Shown here: positions 38,110 through 47,256 of the stretch, piece by piece
How positions within the stretch are numbered: position 1 is the stretch's first letter
Layout: every line of letters starts with the position of its first letter
Source: Streptomyces sp. WMMB 322
GTDB lineage: Bacteria > Actinomycetota > Actinomycetes > Streptomycetales > Streptomycetaceae
Direction of reading: 5' to 3'
NCBI RefSeq assembly: GCF_900090145.1
Contig: NZ_FMHI01000002.1
Location: 310,001-374,000, forward strand
DNA length: 64,000 nt
Made by a program: the position numbers and the translations under genes
Notes under the pieces: model-generated
What the model saw: the letters and a program-made list of their open reading frames with translations, nothing else
Told to the model about the DNA's origin: nothing
Database searches by the model: none

Positions 38110-38138
38110 TCTGAGCGGTCAACAGTAGGAGGTGTGGG

Positions 38139-38804
38139 ATGGACACCGGCTCTGGGCTCACCCTGTTCGGCACGTGGCGGGTCGGCACGTCCGCACGGCA
38201 GCGGGAGGTCGTACGGGCCCTGTCAGCGAGCTGGCCGTCCCGATCCGGGCCTGATCCTGGGCTTCGCTGCTACGAGGTTCTGGCCAGCACCTGCGGCACG
38301 TTGCTCCTCCACCGTTCCGAGTGGGCCGAAGGTGCGAAGAAGCACGCGGCAGAGCCTGGCCAGGCGTGGAAGCGGGAAGTGGACCGGGCCGTGCCGGGAA
38401 TCGAGCGCCTCGGCGTGACCGCAACCCGCCTGTACCGCCACCGGACAGCCGATGGCGAGCACGCCGCCGGCTGCGTGGTGCTGGTCACGCGCGAGTTCGA
38501 GACCCCGGACCTCCAGCGCGCACGGCGGCTCGTCGACGCCCTCGTCGAGAGCACCGAATCCGCCCCGCCGCCGGACGGGCTGCTCTCGGCCCGCTTCTAC
38601 GTCAGTGTCGACGGCCGATACGTGTTCAACTACGCTGAGTGGAGAGACGAGACGGCCCACCACACCGCCATCACGAACCGACTACCGGCGAGCGTGGACA
38701 GCGCCCGCTGGCAGCAGGTCCACCAGTGGCCGGGCCTCCTTCGCACCGGCTTCGACCGTTTCCATCCCGCGGTGAGGATCAGCGGAGCGGACCGCACGGG
38801 GTAA
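38139..38804 (+). CDS. Antibiotic-biosynthesis-monooxygenase-like (dimeric alpha-beta barrel) protein
   Basis: 221 residues arranged as two related halves: FGTWRVGTSARQREVVRALSASW and later DLQRARRLVDALVES...GLLSARFYVSVDGRYVFNYAEWRDETAH. The second half matches the ABM fold (strand, helix, then VFNYAEW). Such proteins are cofactor-free oxygenases or ligand-binding barrels. Single gene controlled by the divergent TetR; its role is unknown. Confidence 0.65.
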   Translation: MDTGSGLTLFGTWRVGTSARQREVVRALSASWPSRSGPDPGLRCYEVLASTCGTLLLHRSEWAEGAKKHAAEPGQAWKREVDRAVPGIERLGVTATRLYRHRTADGEHAAGCVVLVTREFETPDLQRARRLVDALVESTESAPPPDGLLSARFYVSVDGRYVFNYAEWRDETAHHTAITNRLPASVDSARWQQVHQWPGLLRTGFDRFHPAVRISGADRTG

Positions 38805-38857
38805 CCAGGGGCAGAGCTTGCTGGCGTTTGAGGGCAAGGGGGCCCGACGCGGGAGTC

Positions 38858-39583
38858 TCATCCCGTCTGTGAACGTGCCACGTAGACGGTGTTGTCCGAA
38901 GTGCCGCCGCGCAGCGGGTTGTCGAAGGTGACGACGTGCGGGGTGGATTCGGCGAAGACCTCCGCGAGCGCCGATTCGAAGCTCTCCTCCGGCGGGTCGT
39001 CCGACCACAGCGCGAACACGCCTCCAGGGTGCAGTCTTTCGGCCAGCCTGCGCAGCCCCTCCGGCTGGTAGAAGGACGCATGGCTCGGGTGCAGGACATG
39101 GCTCGGGGAGTGATCGATGTCCACCAGGACGGCGTGGAAGCGGCGCCCCGGAGTCACCGGGTCGAGACCTGGCTCGGCGTGCCGTGCCTGGGAGAAGAAG
39201 TCGCCTGGGATGAGGCGGCAGCGGGGGTCTGCGGTCAATCGGGCGCCGAGCGGTACCAGTTCACGCTCATGCCACTCGATCACCTCGGGGAGGGCTTCGA
39301 GGACGGTGAGGGACCGGACCCGCGGATCCTGCAGCACCGCATCCGCGGTGTACCCGAGTCCGAGCCCACCGACCAGGACGTCCAGATCCTCGCCCGAGCA
39401 TTCGTCCAGTGCGAGCTGCGCCAGGGCGACCTCTCCGGCGGTGAAGAGGCTGGACATGAGGAAGTCGTCGTCGAGCTTGACCTCGAAGACGTCCGCGCCG
39501 GACGAAGGGTCCCGGCGTCGCCGCAGGCTGATCTCGCCCTTGGGGGTCGGCCGCCAGTCGAGTTCCTCGAAGCGTGCGCTCAT
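38858..39583 (-). CDS. Spermidine-synthase-like / SAM-dependent transferase
   Basis: 241 residues. LDVLVGGLGLGYTADAVLQD is the nucleotide-binding glycine loop and LTVLEALPEVIEWHE the acidic motif of the spermidine-synthase fold; FHAVLVDIDHSPSHVL resembles the later catalytic loop. The polyamine-specific residues cannot be confirmed. Its start overlaps the stop of the upstream MFS gene. Confidence 0.75.
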   Translation of the reverse strand: MSARFEELDWRPTPKGEISLRRRRDPSSGADVFEVKLDDDFLMSSLFTAGEVALAQLALDECSGEDLDVLVGGLGLGYTADAVLQDPRVRSLTVLEALPEVIEWHERELVPLGARLTADPRCRLIPGDFFSQARHAEPGLDPVTPGRRFHAVLVDIDHSPSHVLHPSHASFYQPEGLRRLAERLHPGGVFALWSDDPPEESFESALAEVFAESTPHVVTFDNPLRGGTSDNTVYVARSQTG

Positions 39584-40944
39584 GTGATTCCCTCACTCAG
39601 GTCGGGGTCGTGTGCTGTTCGTCGGGATCCGCCGGACTCCGACTCCGGCTCTGGGTTTCGGGCCAGGAGGAGCGCGACCGCTGCCGCCACGGGGACGGCT
39701 GCGAAGAGGAGCATCGCGGGCGCGTAGTGCCCCGTGACGTCATGTCCGAGTGCGACCGCGACGGGGCCGAAGGCGCTGGCGGCGATGGTGATCGTGTGGG
39801 CGCTGCCGCGGATCGCGCCGAGGTGGGCGGTTCCGAAGTACCGGGGGTAGGCGCCTGCTTCGACGGCTCGCAGCAGGCCGTTGGAAGTTCCCAACAGCAC
39901 GCCGAATCCCACGGCGCTCCACCCGGGTGTGACGAACCGTATGAGGATCATGGATGCCGCGAGAATCGTCATGGCACCGGTCAGCACGGCCTTGGGCGAT
40001 GCCCTGTCCAGCAGCGCACCGGCGACCAGCGTCATCATCAGGGCCGCTGCCGTCTGAGGCAGGAAGTTGGCCGCGGCCTCGACGGGGGTGAGACCGCGTT
40101 CGCCGAGCAGCCCGATCTGGTGGAAGTTCAGGCCGGTCGTCAGCATGCTGCTGGCAGCCAGACATGCGGCGACGGCCCAGAACATGCCCGTCCGCAGCGC
40201 CCGGCGCAGTGGCCAGCCCGTCAGTTCCTCGTTCGCGTGCTCGTCGGGCGGCCGGGAGGCGCCGTCCACGTGCTGCCCCACATCGGCAGGCCGGTTACGG
40301 ATGCCGAACAGGGCGATCGGCAGGACGAGGGCCCAGACGGCGAGGCCCTCGGCGGCCCATGCCTGGCGCCAGCCGATCCCGGCGACAAGCCGCTCCAGGG
40401 CCACGGGGGCCAGCGAGATGCCGGCTGTGCCGACGGCGCTGGTGATACCGAGTGCGAGGCCGCGCCGCTTGTCGAACCAGTAGGCGACAGTGGTCGTCGC
40501 GACCAGGGACAGGGCACCCTGTCCTGCCATGCGGATGCCGATGAAGCCCGCGGTGAGTCCGACGAGGCCGGTGACAAAGGAGAGTGCGAGGAGGATCGCG
40601 CCGAAGACGGCGGCGACGACGGCCATGACGCGGCGGGGGCCGAAGCGGTCGACAGCCCGTCCGACGAGCGGCATCGCGCAGGCCCCGGTCAGTGTGCCCG
40701 CGAGATAGGCGGTGGAGATCTCGGTGCGGCTGATGCCCAGATCGTCGATGAGCGGATCGATGAACAGAGAGATGCCGGTGGTCTGCCCGGGCGCGGTCAG
40801 CGCCATGGCCATGGCGCTGAAGGCGACGATCCGCCAGCCGTAGAAGCCACCGGTGCGATGCTTCCTGGGAGCCCGGCCCTCGGACGGAGCCGGTGCGGCC
40901 GGCAGTGCGGCAGAGCCTTCGCAGCCGGTGACGCGTTCGGTCAA
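39580..40944 (-). CDS. MFS transporter (oxalate/formate-antiporter/MCT type)
   Basis: 454 residues; 12 helices beginning with FYGWRIVAFSAMAMALTAPGQTTGISLF, the style of monocarboxylate/oxalate antiporters; motif A is GRAVDRFGPRRVM. Overlaps the spermidine-synthase-like gene by four bases, suggesting the enzyme acts on the same metabolite. Confidence 0.85.
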   Translation of the reverse strand: MTERVTGCEGSAALPAAPAPSEGRAPRKHRTGGFYGWRIVAFSAMAMALTAPGQTTGISLFIDPLIDDLGISRTEISTAYLAGTLTGACAMPLVGRAVDRFGPRRVMAVVAAVFGAILLALSFVTGLVGLTAGFIGIRMAGQGALSLVATTTVAYWFDKRRGLALGITSAVGTAGISLAPVALERLVAGIGWRQAWAAEGLAVWALVLPIALFGIRNRPADVGQHVDGASRPPDEHANEELTGWPLRRALRTGMFWAVAACLAASSMLTTGLNFHQIGLLGERGLTPVEAAANFLPQTAAALMMTLVAGALLDRASPKAVLTGAMTILAASMILIRFVTPGWSAVGFGVLLGTSNGLLRAVEAGAYPRYFGTAHLGAIRGSAHTITIAASAFGPVAVALGHDVTGHYAPAMLLFAAVPVAAAVALLLARNPEPESESGGSRRTAHDPDLSEGIT

Positions 40945-41007
40945 GGCTTACTCCAGATCGGACATCTCCGGTCGCCGGGCAGGGGGTTGGTGCGGTCGGG
41001 GGTGCTC

Positions 41008-41042
41008 GCCGCCCTTCCCCGCAGGTGGTAGGGAAGGGCGGC
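41008..41042. terminator. Terminator after the SulP gene
   Basis: 12-base perfect arms 41008-41019 and 41031-41042 around an 11-base loop, just beyond the leftward SulP stop. Confidence 0.75.
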
Positions 41043-41048
41043 GGGGCT

Positions 41049-42566
41049 TCAGTGGGCGTCGGTGAGCTGTCCGGCGAGCCGGTCGTGCATGGCGGCGCTG
41101 GGCCTGTTGAGGCCGACGATGGTCACCTTCTTGCCGCGGTCGGCGTACTTGGTCTCCACCGCGTCCAGCGCGGCGACGGAGGAGGCGTCCCAGATGTGGG
41201 CGTCCGACAGGTCGATCACCACGTCGTCGGGGTCGCCCTTGTAGTCGAACTGGTAGACGAGGTCGTTGGAGGAGGCGAAGAACAACTCCCCGGTGACCGC
41301 GTAGACGGCCTGAGTGCCGTCCGGGTCGACGACGCCGGAGACGTTGACCAGGTGCGCCACGCGGCGGGCGAAGGCGACCATGGCGGTGAGCGAACCGACG
41401 ACGACACCGACGGCCAGGTTGTGCGTGGCGACGACGACGATCACGGTCACCGTCATCACCACGGTTTCGGAGACCGGCATCCGCTTGAGCGTCTTCGGCT
41501 GGATGGAGTGCCAGTCGAAGGTGGCGACTGAGACCAGGATCATCACCGCGACCAGCGCGGCCATCGGGATGTCGGAGACCAGCGGTCCGAAGGCGATGCA
41601 CAGCACCATCAGGAAGGACCCGGCCAGGAACGTCGAAAGCCTCGTGCGGGCCCCGGACGCCTTCACGTTGATCATCGTCTGGCCGATCATGGCGCAGCCG
41701 CCCATGCCGCCGAAGAACCCGGTGACGATGTTGGCGACGCCCTGCCCGATCGACTCGCGGGTCTTTCCCGAGTGCGTGTCGGTGATGTCATCGACGAGCT
41801 TGGCGGTCATCAGCGACTCCATCAGGCCGACCAGCGCGAACGCGAACGCGTACGGGGCGATGACCGTCAGGGTCTCCAGTGTGAGGGGCACATCCGGGAG
41901 GCCCGGCACGGGGAGGGAGGAGGGCAGCTTGCCCTTGTCGCCGACCGTCGGCACCGCGATGCCGGCGCCGACGGTGATCATCGTGAGGACGGCGATGGAG
42001 ACCAGCGGCGCGGGGACGGTCCTGGTGATCCTGGGGAAGAGGATCATGAGGGCGAGGCCGCCCGCGATGAGCGGATAGACCGCCCACGGCACATCCGTCA
42101 TCTCCGGAACCTGTGCCATGAAGATCATGATGGCCAGGGCGTTGACGAAGCCGACCATGACGCTGCGTGGCACGAACCGCATCAGCTTGGCGACGCCGAC
42201 GGCGCCCAGGACGACCTGGATCACGCCGCCGAGGATGACGGCGGCGATCAGGTACCCCAGCCCGTGCTCGTGATTCAGCGGCGCGATGACCAGGGCGATG
42301 GCGCCGGTGGCCGCGGAGATCATCGCCTTCCGGCCGCCGACGACGGAGATCACCACGGCCATGGTGAACGAGGCGAACAACCCCACGCTGGGGTCGACCC
42401 CGGCGATGATGGAGAAGGAGATGGCTTCGGGAATCAGGGCGAGAGCGACGACGAGACCGGCCAGCACCTCGGTGCGGAAGATCCTCGGGGACCTCGTGAA
42501 CTCGGGCCGGGCGAGACGGGACAGGGACAGTCGCGACGTCGTGGCCGCGGGGCTTTCAGCGGACAT
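41049..42566 (-). CDS. SulP family anion transporter with STAS domain
   Basis: 505 residues: about 12 membrane helices starting [30 protein letters not shown], the conserved SulP segment, and [27 protein letters not shown]; then a C-terminal STAS domain ([24 protein letters not shown]). It would import sulfate, bicarbonate or a similar anion. ATG at 42566 rather than the longer frame, which would run through the promoter region. A MerR-type operator lies 250 bases upstream, shared with a divergent merR gene. Confidence 0.92.
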   Translation of the reverse strand: MSAESPAATTSRLSLSRLARPEFTRSPRIFRTEVLAGLVVALALIPEAISFSIIAGVDPSVGLFASFTMAVVISVVGGRKAMISAATGAIALVIAPLNHEHGLGYLIAAVILGGVIQVVLGAVGVAKLMRFVPRSVMVGFVNALAIMIFMAQVPEMTDVPWAVYPLIAGGLALMILFPRITRTVPAPLVSIAVLTMITVGAGIAVPTVGDKGKLPSSLPVPGLPDVPLTLETLTVIAPYAFAFALVGLMESLMTAKLVDDITDTHSGKTRESIGQGVANIVTGFFGGMGGCAMIGQTMINVKASGARTRLSTFLAGSFLMVLCIAFGPLVSDIPMAALVAVMILVSVATFDWHSIQPKTLKRMPVSETVVMTVTVIVVVATHNLAVGVVVGSLTAMVAFARRVAHLVNVSGVVDPDGTQAVYAVTGELFFASSNDLVYQFDYKGDPDDVVIDLSDAHIWDASSVAALDAVETKYADRGKKVTIVGLNRPSAAMHDRLAGQLTDAH

Positions 42567-42814
42567 GCATCCGTTTCTGATCAGGCGCGCGAACAGATCG
42601 CGCACATCGTGCGTGCTTCGTCGACTCCGCAGCGGGCGAAGGACGTTCTTCTGCCGAGGCGGTCGGCGCCGCCGGCCACGGTGTGAGGCCCTCACGCTGA
42701 ACGAGGCATCAGGAGGGCGGCTCATCAGGCCGCGGGTCGGGCATCATTGCCCGACAGGTCAAGGGGGGCCTTCCGAAGGGGCCATAGCGAGGCGGGGTTC
42801 CACCTGCGAACGCG

Positions 42815-42835
42815 ACTCTACCCTAACGTGAGAGG
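42815..42835. promoter_or_regulatory. MerR-type operator 1
   Basis: ACTCT-N11-AGAGG in the 368 bases between sulP and merR. Its inner CCTAACGTG matches the reverse of the site at 47236. The rest of this interval holds no gene. Confidence 0.65.
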
Positions 42836-42934
42836 CGTTTTTCCTGCCCAGCCTGTGAACCGCATGACAGCCAACCCATCGACCCCCTGTAGAAAAGGGG
42901 ACAGGGCCGATGCCCCCCCCGAGAAGGAGAGCGT

Positions 42935-43342
42935 GTGCTGATGGCGACGACGGACCGGCGGATGCAGATCGGTGAAGTGGCCGAGCGGACAGGTCTGTCC
43001 CTGCGCACGATCCGTCACTACGAAGAGGTCGGCCTCGTCATCCCGTCCGCGCGCAGCAAGGGCGGCTTCCGGCTCTACACCGAGTCCGACATCGAACGGC
43101 TCATGGTGATCCGCCGGATGAAGCCGCTGGACTTCTCGCTGGAGGAGATGCGGGACCTGCTGGAGATCACCGACCGGCTCGGCGCGGGCGACGCGGAGGA
43201 GGGCGAAGTGGAGCGGCTGCGGGAGCGGTTGGACGCCTACCGCAAGGTCGCCGATGCGCGCTGCGAGACTCTGCGCGTCCAGTTGATGGCCGCCGAGGAT
43301 TTCGCGGCCACCCTGCGCAGCAGGCTCAAGGACATCTCCTGA
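42935..43342 (+). CDS. MerR family regulator
   Basis: 135 residues: HTH and wing QIGEVAERTGLSLRTIRHYEEVGLVIPSARSKGGFRLYTESDIERL, then a dimerisation helix and a short C terminus with a single Cys (residue ~111), so not a metal-binding CueR type. GTG at 42935 with AGGAG five bases upstream; ATG at 42941 is possible. It is close in sequence to the MerR at 46760-47215, and operators of one type lie before both. Confidence 0.88.
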   Translation: MLMATTDRRMQIGEVAERTGLSLRTIRHYEEVGLVIPSARSKGGFRLYTESDIERLMVIRRMKPLDFSLEEMRDLLEITDRLGAGDAEEGEVERLRERLDAYRKVADARCETLRVQLMAAEDFAATLRSRLKDIS

Positions 43343-43368
43343 CCCGGGGGCCGGCGACTCAGGGCCGC

Positions 43369-43608
43369 TCAGTAGCTCCACCACCGGCCGGTGTCCGGCC
43401 GCGGAACCCACGTGTAGACGCCCCCCTCTGCGGGCCCCCTGCGGTAGACGGCCGCCACGCGTGAGGGCTCGAACGACTCCAGCAGCTCCCACCGTCCGAG
43501 CGAATCTGTGTCCTCGAGGAGGATGCGGCCTGAGTCCGTTCGTACGGCCCGCCCGGCCTCGACGACTCTCTCGCCCCCGTCGGACAGGCACAGTCTGAAC
43601 ACCGCCAT
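43369..43608 (-). CDS. Small hypothetical protein in DUF2795 operon
   Basis: 79 residues, mostly beta strand (FRLCLSDGGERVVEAGRAVRTDSGRILLEDTD...), ending TWVPRPDTGRWWSY. No membrane segment. Thirteen bases downstream of the DUF2795 gene and surely in one transcript. Function unknown. Confidence 0.6.
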   Translation of the reverse strand: MAVFRLCLSDGGERVVEAGRAVRTDSGRILLEDTDSLGRWELLESFEPSRVAAVYRRGPAEGGVYTWVPRPDTGRWWSY

Positions 43609-43621
43609 CACAAAGCTCCTT

Positions 43622-43831
43622 TCACAGGCCGATGGGCACCTGCGGCAGGTATTCCCAGATCTGCCGCAGCGAGGTGAACTGCCGCACGGGCAACTGCCCC
43701 AGCACCTGGGCGACTTCGGGGCGGCTCGCCGAGACGGCACGCAGCAGCGCATCACGGTCGGCCGTGCCGCCGTGTGCGAAGAGCGGCTCGAGATGGCGGG
43801 CGATCTCCAGACGCGTGACATCCATGGACAT
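43622..43831 (-). CDS. DUF2795 family protein
   Basis: 69 residues, with the DUF2795 pattern: a helical start, then VLGQLPVRQFTSLRQIWEYLPQVPIG. Small cytoplasmic protein of unknown role. A MerR-type operator lies 146 bases upstream and a second one 258 bases upstream. Confidence 0.75.
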   Translation of the reverse strand: MSMDVTRLEIARHLEPLFAHGGTADRDALLRAVSASRPEVAQVLGQLPVRQFTSLRQIWEYLPQVPIGL

Positions 43832-43976
43832 GCCCTCTCCCGGACACCGGAACGATCAGGAACAAGTGCGCGGCTTCGGCACTTGGGGCCGCCTCCGAGG
43901 GGGCGCGACGACAGGAGGCACGCAGCCCCGGAGGCGGCTTCGGAAGCAGGCCGAGCGAACTCGGCGAGCACTCCAT

Positions 43977-43997
43977 ACTCTAACGCAAGGGGAGAGT
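43977..43997. promoter_or_regulatory. MerR-type operator 2
   Basis: ACTCT-N11-AGAGT upstream of the DUF2795 operon. Bases 43832-44315 otherwise hold no convincing gene. Confidence 0.65.
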
Positions 43998-44088
43998 TGG
44001 CAGGCAAATTCCACTCACTCGCGCGGGCCTCCTGGTTACGCTTCTGGTGATCTCTGTCGCCCTGGCAGAGTGCTCGGCGAGCTGTCCA

Positions 44089-44109
44089 ACTCTCACGTTA
44101 TGTGAGAGT
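44089..44109. promoter_or_regulatory. MerR-type operator 3
   Basis: The most symmetric copy: ACTCTCAC-GTTAT-GTGAGAGT. It is 112 bases from operator 2; whether it serves the DUF2795 operon or an unseen rightward transcript is unclear. Confidence 0.65.
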
Positions 44110-44160
44110 ATGGGGGCTTGAAGGCCACCTCCTCCTGGACTGGTGAGGAGTGGCCCATAC

Positions 44161-44193
44161 GGTTCCGGCCCGGACCCCCGTCGTGCCGGAACC
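44161..44193. terminator. Hairpin beyond the zinc-ribbon gene
   Basis: 9-base perfect arms GGTTCCGGC (44161-44169) and GCCGGAACC (44185-44193); probable end of the leftward merR-prfC-zinc-ribbon transcript. Confidence 0.5.
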
Positions 44194-44315
44194 CGCACAG
44201 AGGACCCGGTTCCGGCGCCTCCCCCCCCATGCGGCGCCGGGCCGTGTCCCCGTCGACGCGGCCCTGACAGGTGTCTCCAGCCTCCTCTCAGGGCCGCTCC
44301 TGGTCGCGCCGGGGC

Positions 44316-45140
44316 TCAACGCAGAGCGGAGACCGGGTCGCGGGCGAGCCAGCCGCGGGCGCCCCAGAAGTCGACGGCCCTGCAGAAGGTGTCCCGGGCG
44401 CGGCGTGCGGTGGGCGAATCGCGGTCCTTCCAGCGCTTGTCGAACCAGGCCGTGAGCCAGTCCTCACTCGATTCGGCGTCCAGTACGGAGAGCCGGTTGT
44501 AGGAGCCGAGATATGCGCCGAGGAGCACCAGCGCGGTGTGGTCGGCCTCGCCGGACGCTTCTGTGAGGAAGGCCGTGATGGCCTGTCCGACGGTCGGAAC
44601 CTGAGTGCGGGCGGGCTGCGGACGCGAGCGGCGGGGGCGGTCCGCGGTACCGGTGGCGTTGCCGGTGCTCGGGCGGCCGTCGTCTTTGCCCGGGGTGTGG
44701 TGGGGCCGCGGCACGGAGGATGGAGAGCGCTGCGGCTGCGGCGCTGCGGGGGCTGCAGGGTTGTCGGTCCGGCCGGGCGGCTTGCGAGGAGCCGCCGGTA
44801 CCGGCGCTGCTTTCCCGCCGGCGTGGAGCGCGGCCGAGACGTACGGACTCGGCACGGGGATGTTCTCCCCGAGGGAGGTCTCCAGCGCCTGCGCGTCGCA
44901 GCGGCGGCAGAGCGGCAGTTGACGCCACCCGATGATGGAGAGCTGGGTCCCGCGCGAGTGCCGGGTCATGGCCTGGGGCCGCTCGACGAGGTCGCTGCCC
45001 GAACAGGTGGCGCAGACCGGCGCACCCCGCATCCACTCCGCGCCGCACCCGTGACAGGTGACGCGGATGTCGTCGTCCTGCGGGGCTCCCGAGAGGTCTT
45101 CGGCTTCTCCGCACGAGGGGCAGCTCAACTCGTGTGCCAT
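44316..45140 (-). CDS. Zinc-ribbon protein with C-terminal recombinase-core-like helical domain
   Basis: 274 residues. Two or three Cys pairs at the N terminus (CPSC, CHGC, CATC, CRRC) form zinc ribbons; a Pro/Arg/Ser linker follows; the last ~95 residues (VGQAITAFLTEASGEADHTALVLLGAYLGSYNRLSVL...RARDTFCRAVDFWGARGWLARDP) are helical and recall the core-binding domain of tyrosine recombinases. Likely DNA- or RNA-binding. It is 27 bases downstream of prfC and so in its operon. Confidence 0.6.
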   Translation of the reverse strand: MAHELSCPSCGEAEDLSGAPQDDDIRVTCHGCGAEWMRGAPVCATCSGSDLVERPQAMTRHSRGTQLSIIGWRQLPLCRRCDAQALETSLGENIPVPSPYVSAALHAGGKAAPVPAAPRKPPGRTDNPAAPAAPQPQRSPSSVPRPHHTPGKDDGRPSTGNATGTADRPRRSRPQPARTQVPTVGQAITAFLTEASGEADHTALVLLGAYLGSYNRLSVLDAESSEDWLTAWFDKRWKDRDSPTARRARDTFCRAVDFWGARGWLARDPVSALR

Positions 45141-45167
45141 GAGGCGGCCTTCTCTCCTGGTCCGGGT

Positions 45168-46763
45168 CTATTCGTGGGCGGCGACGAGGTGTTCCAGCGG
45201 GGCGGCAGGGAATTCCCGTTCGAAGGAACCCGCCTGCCAGCGGCTGGGGAAGAGCGCCAGCCAGCGGTTGTCCCTCAGGCGGGTCAGCGCTTCGCCCTGG
45301 ACCAGCCGGGAGCCGTTCAGGGCCTCGGCGCCCGCCTTGTCCGTGGCGCGCGCCAGCCGGTACGGCAGAGACTCCAGCCGCAGGGGTGCGGAGAACTCGT
45401 GCTCCATGCGGTGCGCCACCACGTCGAACTGCATCGGCCCCACCGCGGCCAGCACCGGCGACTGCTCACCCCGCCGGTCCGAGGCGAGTACCTGCACCAC
45501 ACCTTCTTCGTCGAGCTGTGCGATACCGCGGCGGAACTGCTTGGAGCGTCCGACGTCGACCGGGCGGGCAACGGCGAAGTGCTCGGGTGCGAACGTCGGC
45601 ATCGGAGGGAAGACGGCGCGCTCACCGCTGTAGAGGGTGTCGCCCACGGACAGCGCGGTCGCGTTGACCAGGCCGACCACGTCGCCCGGGTAGGCGGTCT
45701 CCACCGCGGAGCGGTCCTGGCCGAAGGCGCTGTGCGCGTATTTCGTCGCGAACGGCTTGCCGCCCTGCGCCCGGGTGACCGTGGTGCCGCGCCGGAAGAC
45801 GCCGGAACACACCCGCAGAAAAGCGATCCGGTCACGGTGCGAAGGGTCCATGTTTGCCTGGACCTTGAAGACCAGGCCGGAGAAGTCCGCATCCACCGGG
45901 CGGCTGCCACCCCCTTCCACGGGACGGGGCGAGGGTGGTGGCGCCGTGTCGACCACGGCATCCAGCAGCAGCCGCACCCCGATGTTGGAGACCGCGGCCC
46001 CGAAGAAGACCGGCGTCGACTTCCCCGCCAGGAACTCCTCCTCGTCGTGCACCGCCCCGGTCTCTCGCAGCAAATCCAGCTCTTCGGCCGTCTGCTCCCA
46101 GTCCGCGCCCTCCTCGGCGGCGGCCCGCGCCGCGGTGAGGTGCTCTTCGACCGCCTCCTTCGCGCCGCCCGGTGTACGTGCGTAGCGCAGCATCCGCCCG
46201 GGATCCCGTGCGTCGACCAGCCCACGAAGGTGCCCGGCGATGCCCACCGGCCAGGTCACCGGCGTGGGTCGCAGCCGGAACTCCCGCTCGATCTCGTCCA
46301 GGAGCTCCAGCGCGTCACGGCCGGGCCGGTCCCACTTGTTGATGAAGGTGATCACGGGGATGCCGCGGTGCCGGCACACGTCGAAGAGCTTCCGGGTCTG
46401 CTCCTCCAGCCCCTTGGCCGCGTCGATGAGCATCACCGCGCAGTCCACGGCCGCCAGCACCCGGTAGGTGTCCTCGGAGAAGTCCGCGTGACCCGGGGTG
46501 TCGAGCAGATTCAGAACCTGGCCGCGGTAGGCGAACTGGAGCACCGCCGAGGTCACAGAGATCCCGCGGGTCTTCTCCATCTCCATCCAGTCCGAGGCGA
46601 CTCCGCGCCGGTCACCCTTGCCGTGCACGGCGCCGGCGGAGGTCAGTGCCCGGGCATGCAGGGCCAGGGCCTCGGTGAGCGTGGACTTGCCCGCATCCGG
46701 GTGGCTGATGACGGCGAACGTACGGCGCCGCGCGGCCTCTGCCGCCACCGCTGCCGCCGTCAC
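45168..46763 (-). CDS. prfC: Peptide chain release factor 3
   Basis: 531 residues, the normal RF3 length. GTPase motifs: HPDAGKST (21-28), the switch TRGISVTSAV, DTPGH (88-92) and NKWD (142-145). RF3 uses GTP to remove RF1/RF2 from the ribosome. Its start overlaps the stop of merR (ATGA), and a zinc-ribbon gene follows, so it is under MerR-type control on an island, which is unusual for this housekeeping factor. Confidence 0.93.
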   Translation of the reverse strand: MTAAAVAAEAARRRTFAVISHPDAGKSTLTEALALHARALTSAGAVHGKGDRRGVASDWMEMEKTRGISVTSAVLQFAYRGQVLNLLDTPGHADFSEDTYRVLAAVDCAVMLIDAAKGLEEQTRKLFDVCRHRGIPVITFINKWDRPGRDALELLDEIEREFRLRPTPVTWPVGIAGHLRGLVDARDPGRMLRYARTPGGAKEAVEEHLTAARAAAEEGADWEQTAEELDLLRETGAVHDEEEFLAGKSTPVFFGAAVSNIGVRLLLDAVVDTAPPPSPRPVEGGGSRPVDADFSGLVFKVQANMDPSHRDRIAFLRVCSGVFRRGTTVTRAQGGKPFATKYAHSAFGQDRSAVETAYPGDVVGLVNATALSVGDTLYSGERAVFPPMPTFAPEHFAVARPVDVGRSKQFRRGIAQLDEEGVVQVLASDRRGEQSPVLAAVGPMQFDVVAHRMEHEFSAPLRLESLPYRLARATDKAGAEALNGSRLVQGEALTRLRDNRWLALFPSRWQAGSFEREFPAAPLEHLVAAHE

Positions 46764-47215
46764 CGGTCTGCCCCGGGGCGACGTTCGGGAGCGGCATCGA
46801 CCAGACGCGCCAGGTGGCCGTGCAGGGAACGGGCGAACGCCTCCGCCGAGGCCAGCTCTGCCCGCAGGTCCTCACACCGCGCGTCCGTCTCCTGCCAGTA
46901 CTTGCGCAACCTGCCTACCAGTTCCTCGTGAGCGTTCCTGTCCGAGAAGGGCTCGGAGGAGGCCGTCTCCGGCAGCAATTCCAGGACGTCCAACAGGCCG
47001 CGCACGTCCTCCAGGCAGAACCCCAGAGGCCGCATCCGCCGCACCAGCTCCAGGCGGCGCACCTCCATCTCGGTGTAGAGCCGGAAGCCGCCCTCGCTCC
47101 GCTCGGCGGCGCCGACCACCCCGACCTCTCCGTAGAACCGGATCGTCCGCAGCGAAAGCCCCGTCCGTTCCGCCACTTCGCCGATCCGCATCAGCCTGTG
47201 AGCCGCCATCACCAC
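46760..47215 (-). CDS. MerR family regulator
   Basis: 151 residues: HTH/wing RIGEVAERTGLSLRTIRFYGEVGVVGAAERSEGGFRLYTEMEVRRL followed by a helical C-terminal part. Close relative of the MerR at 42935-43342. First gene of a merR-prfC-zinc-ribbon operon; operator 4 lies 20 bases upstream and forms a MerR-type promoter with a 19-bp spacer. Confidence 0.88.
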   Translation of the reverse strand: MVMAAHRLMRIGEVAERTGLSLRTIRFYGEVGVVGAAERSEGGFRLYTEMEVRRLELVRRMRPLGFCLEDVRGLLDVLELLPETASSEPFSDRNAHEELVGRLRKYWQETDARCEDLRAELASAEAFARSLHGHLARLVDAAPERRPGADR

Positions 47216-47235
47216 CGCCCTTCACCCTCAACCCT

Positions 47236-47256
47236 ACTCTCACGTTAGGGAAAGGT
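47236..47256 (-). promoter_or_regulatory. MerR-type operator 4 and promoter
   Basis: Leftward: ACCTT-TCCCTAACGTG-AGAGT lies between TTGCAA (-35) and TAGGGT (-10), a 19-bp spacer, the over-long spacing that MerR proteins correct. Bases 47257-47591 contain no gene. Confidence 0.7.

Noticed and set aside
44143..44502. Rightward frame after MerR-type operator 3
   Set aside because: Mostly antisense to the zinc-ribbon gene and Arg/Pro-rich; considered because the operator needs a target.
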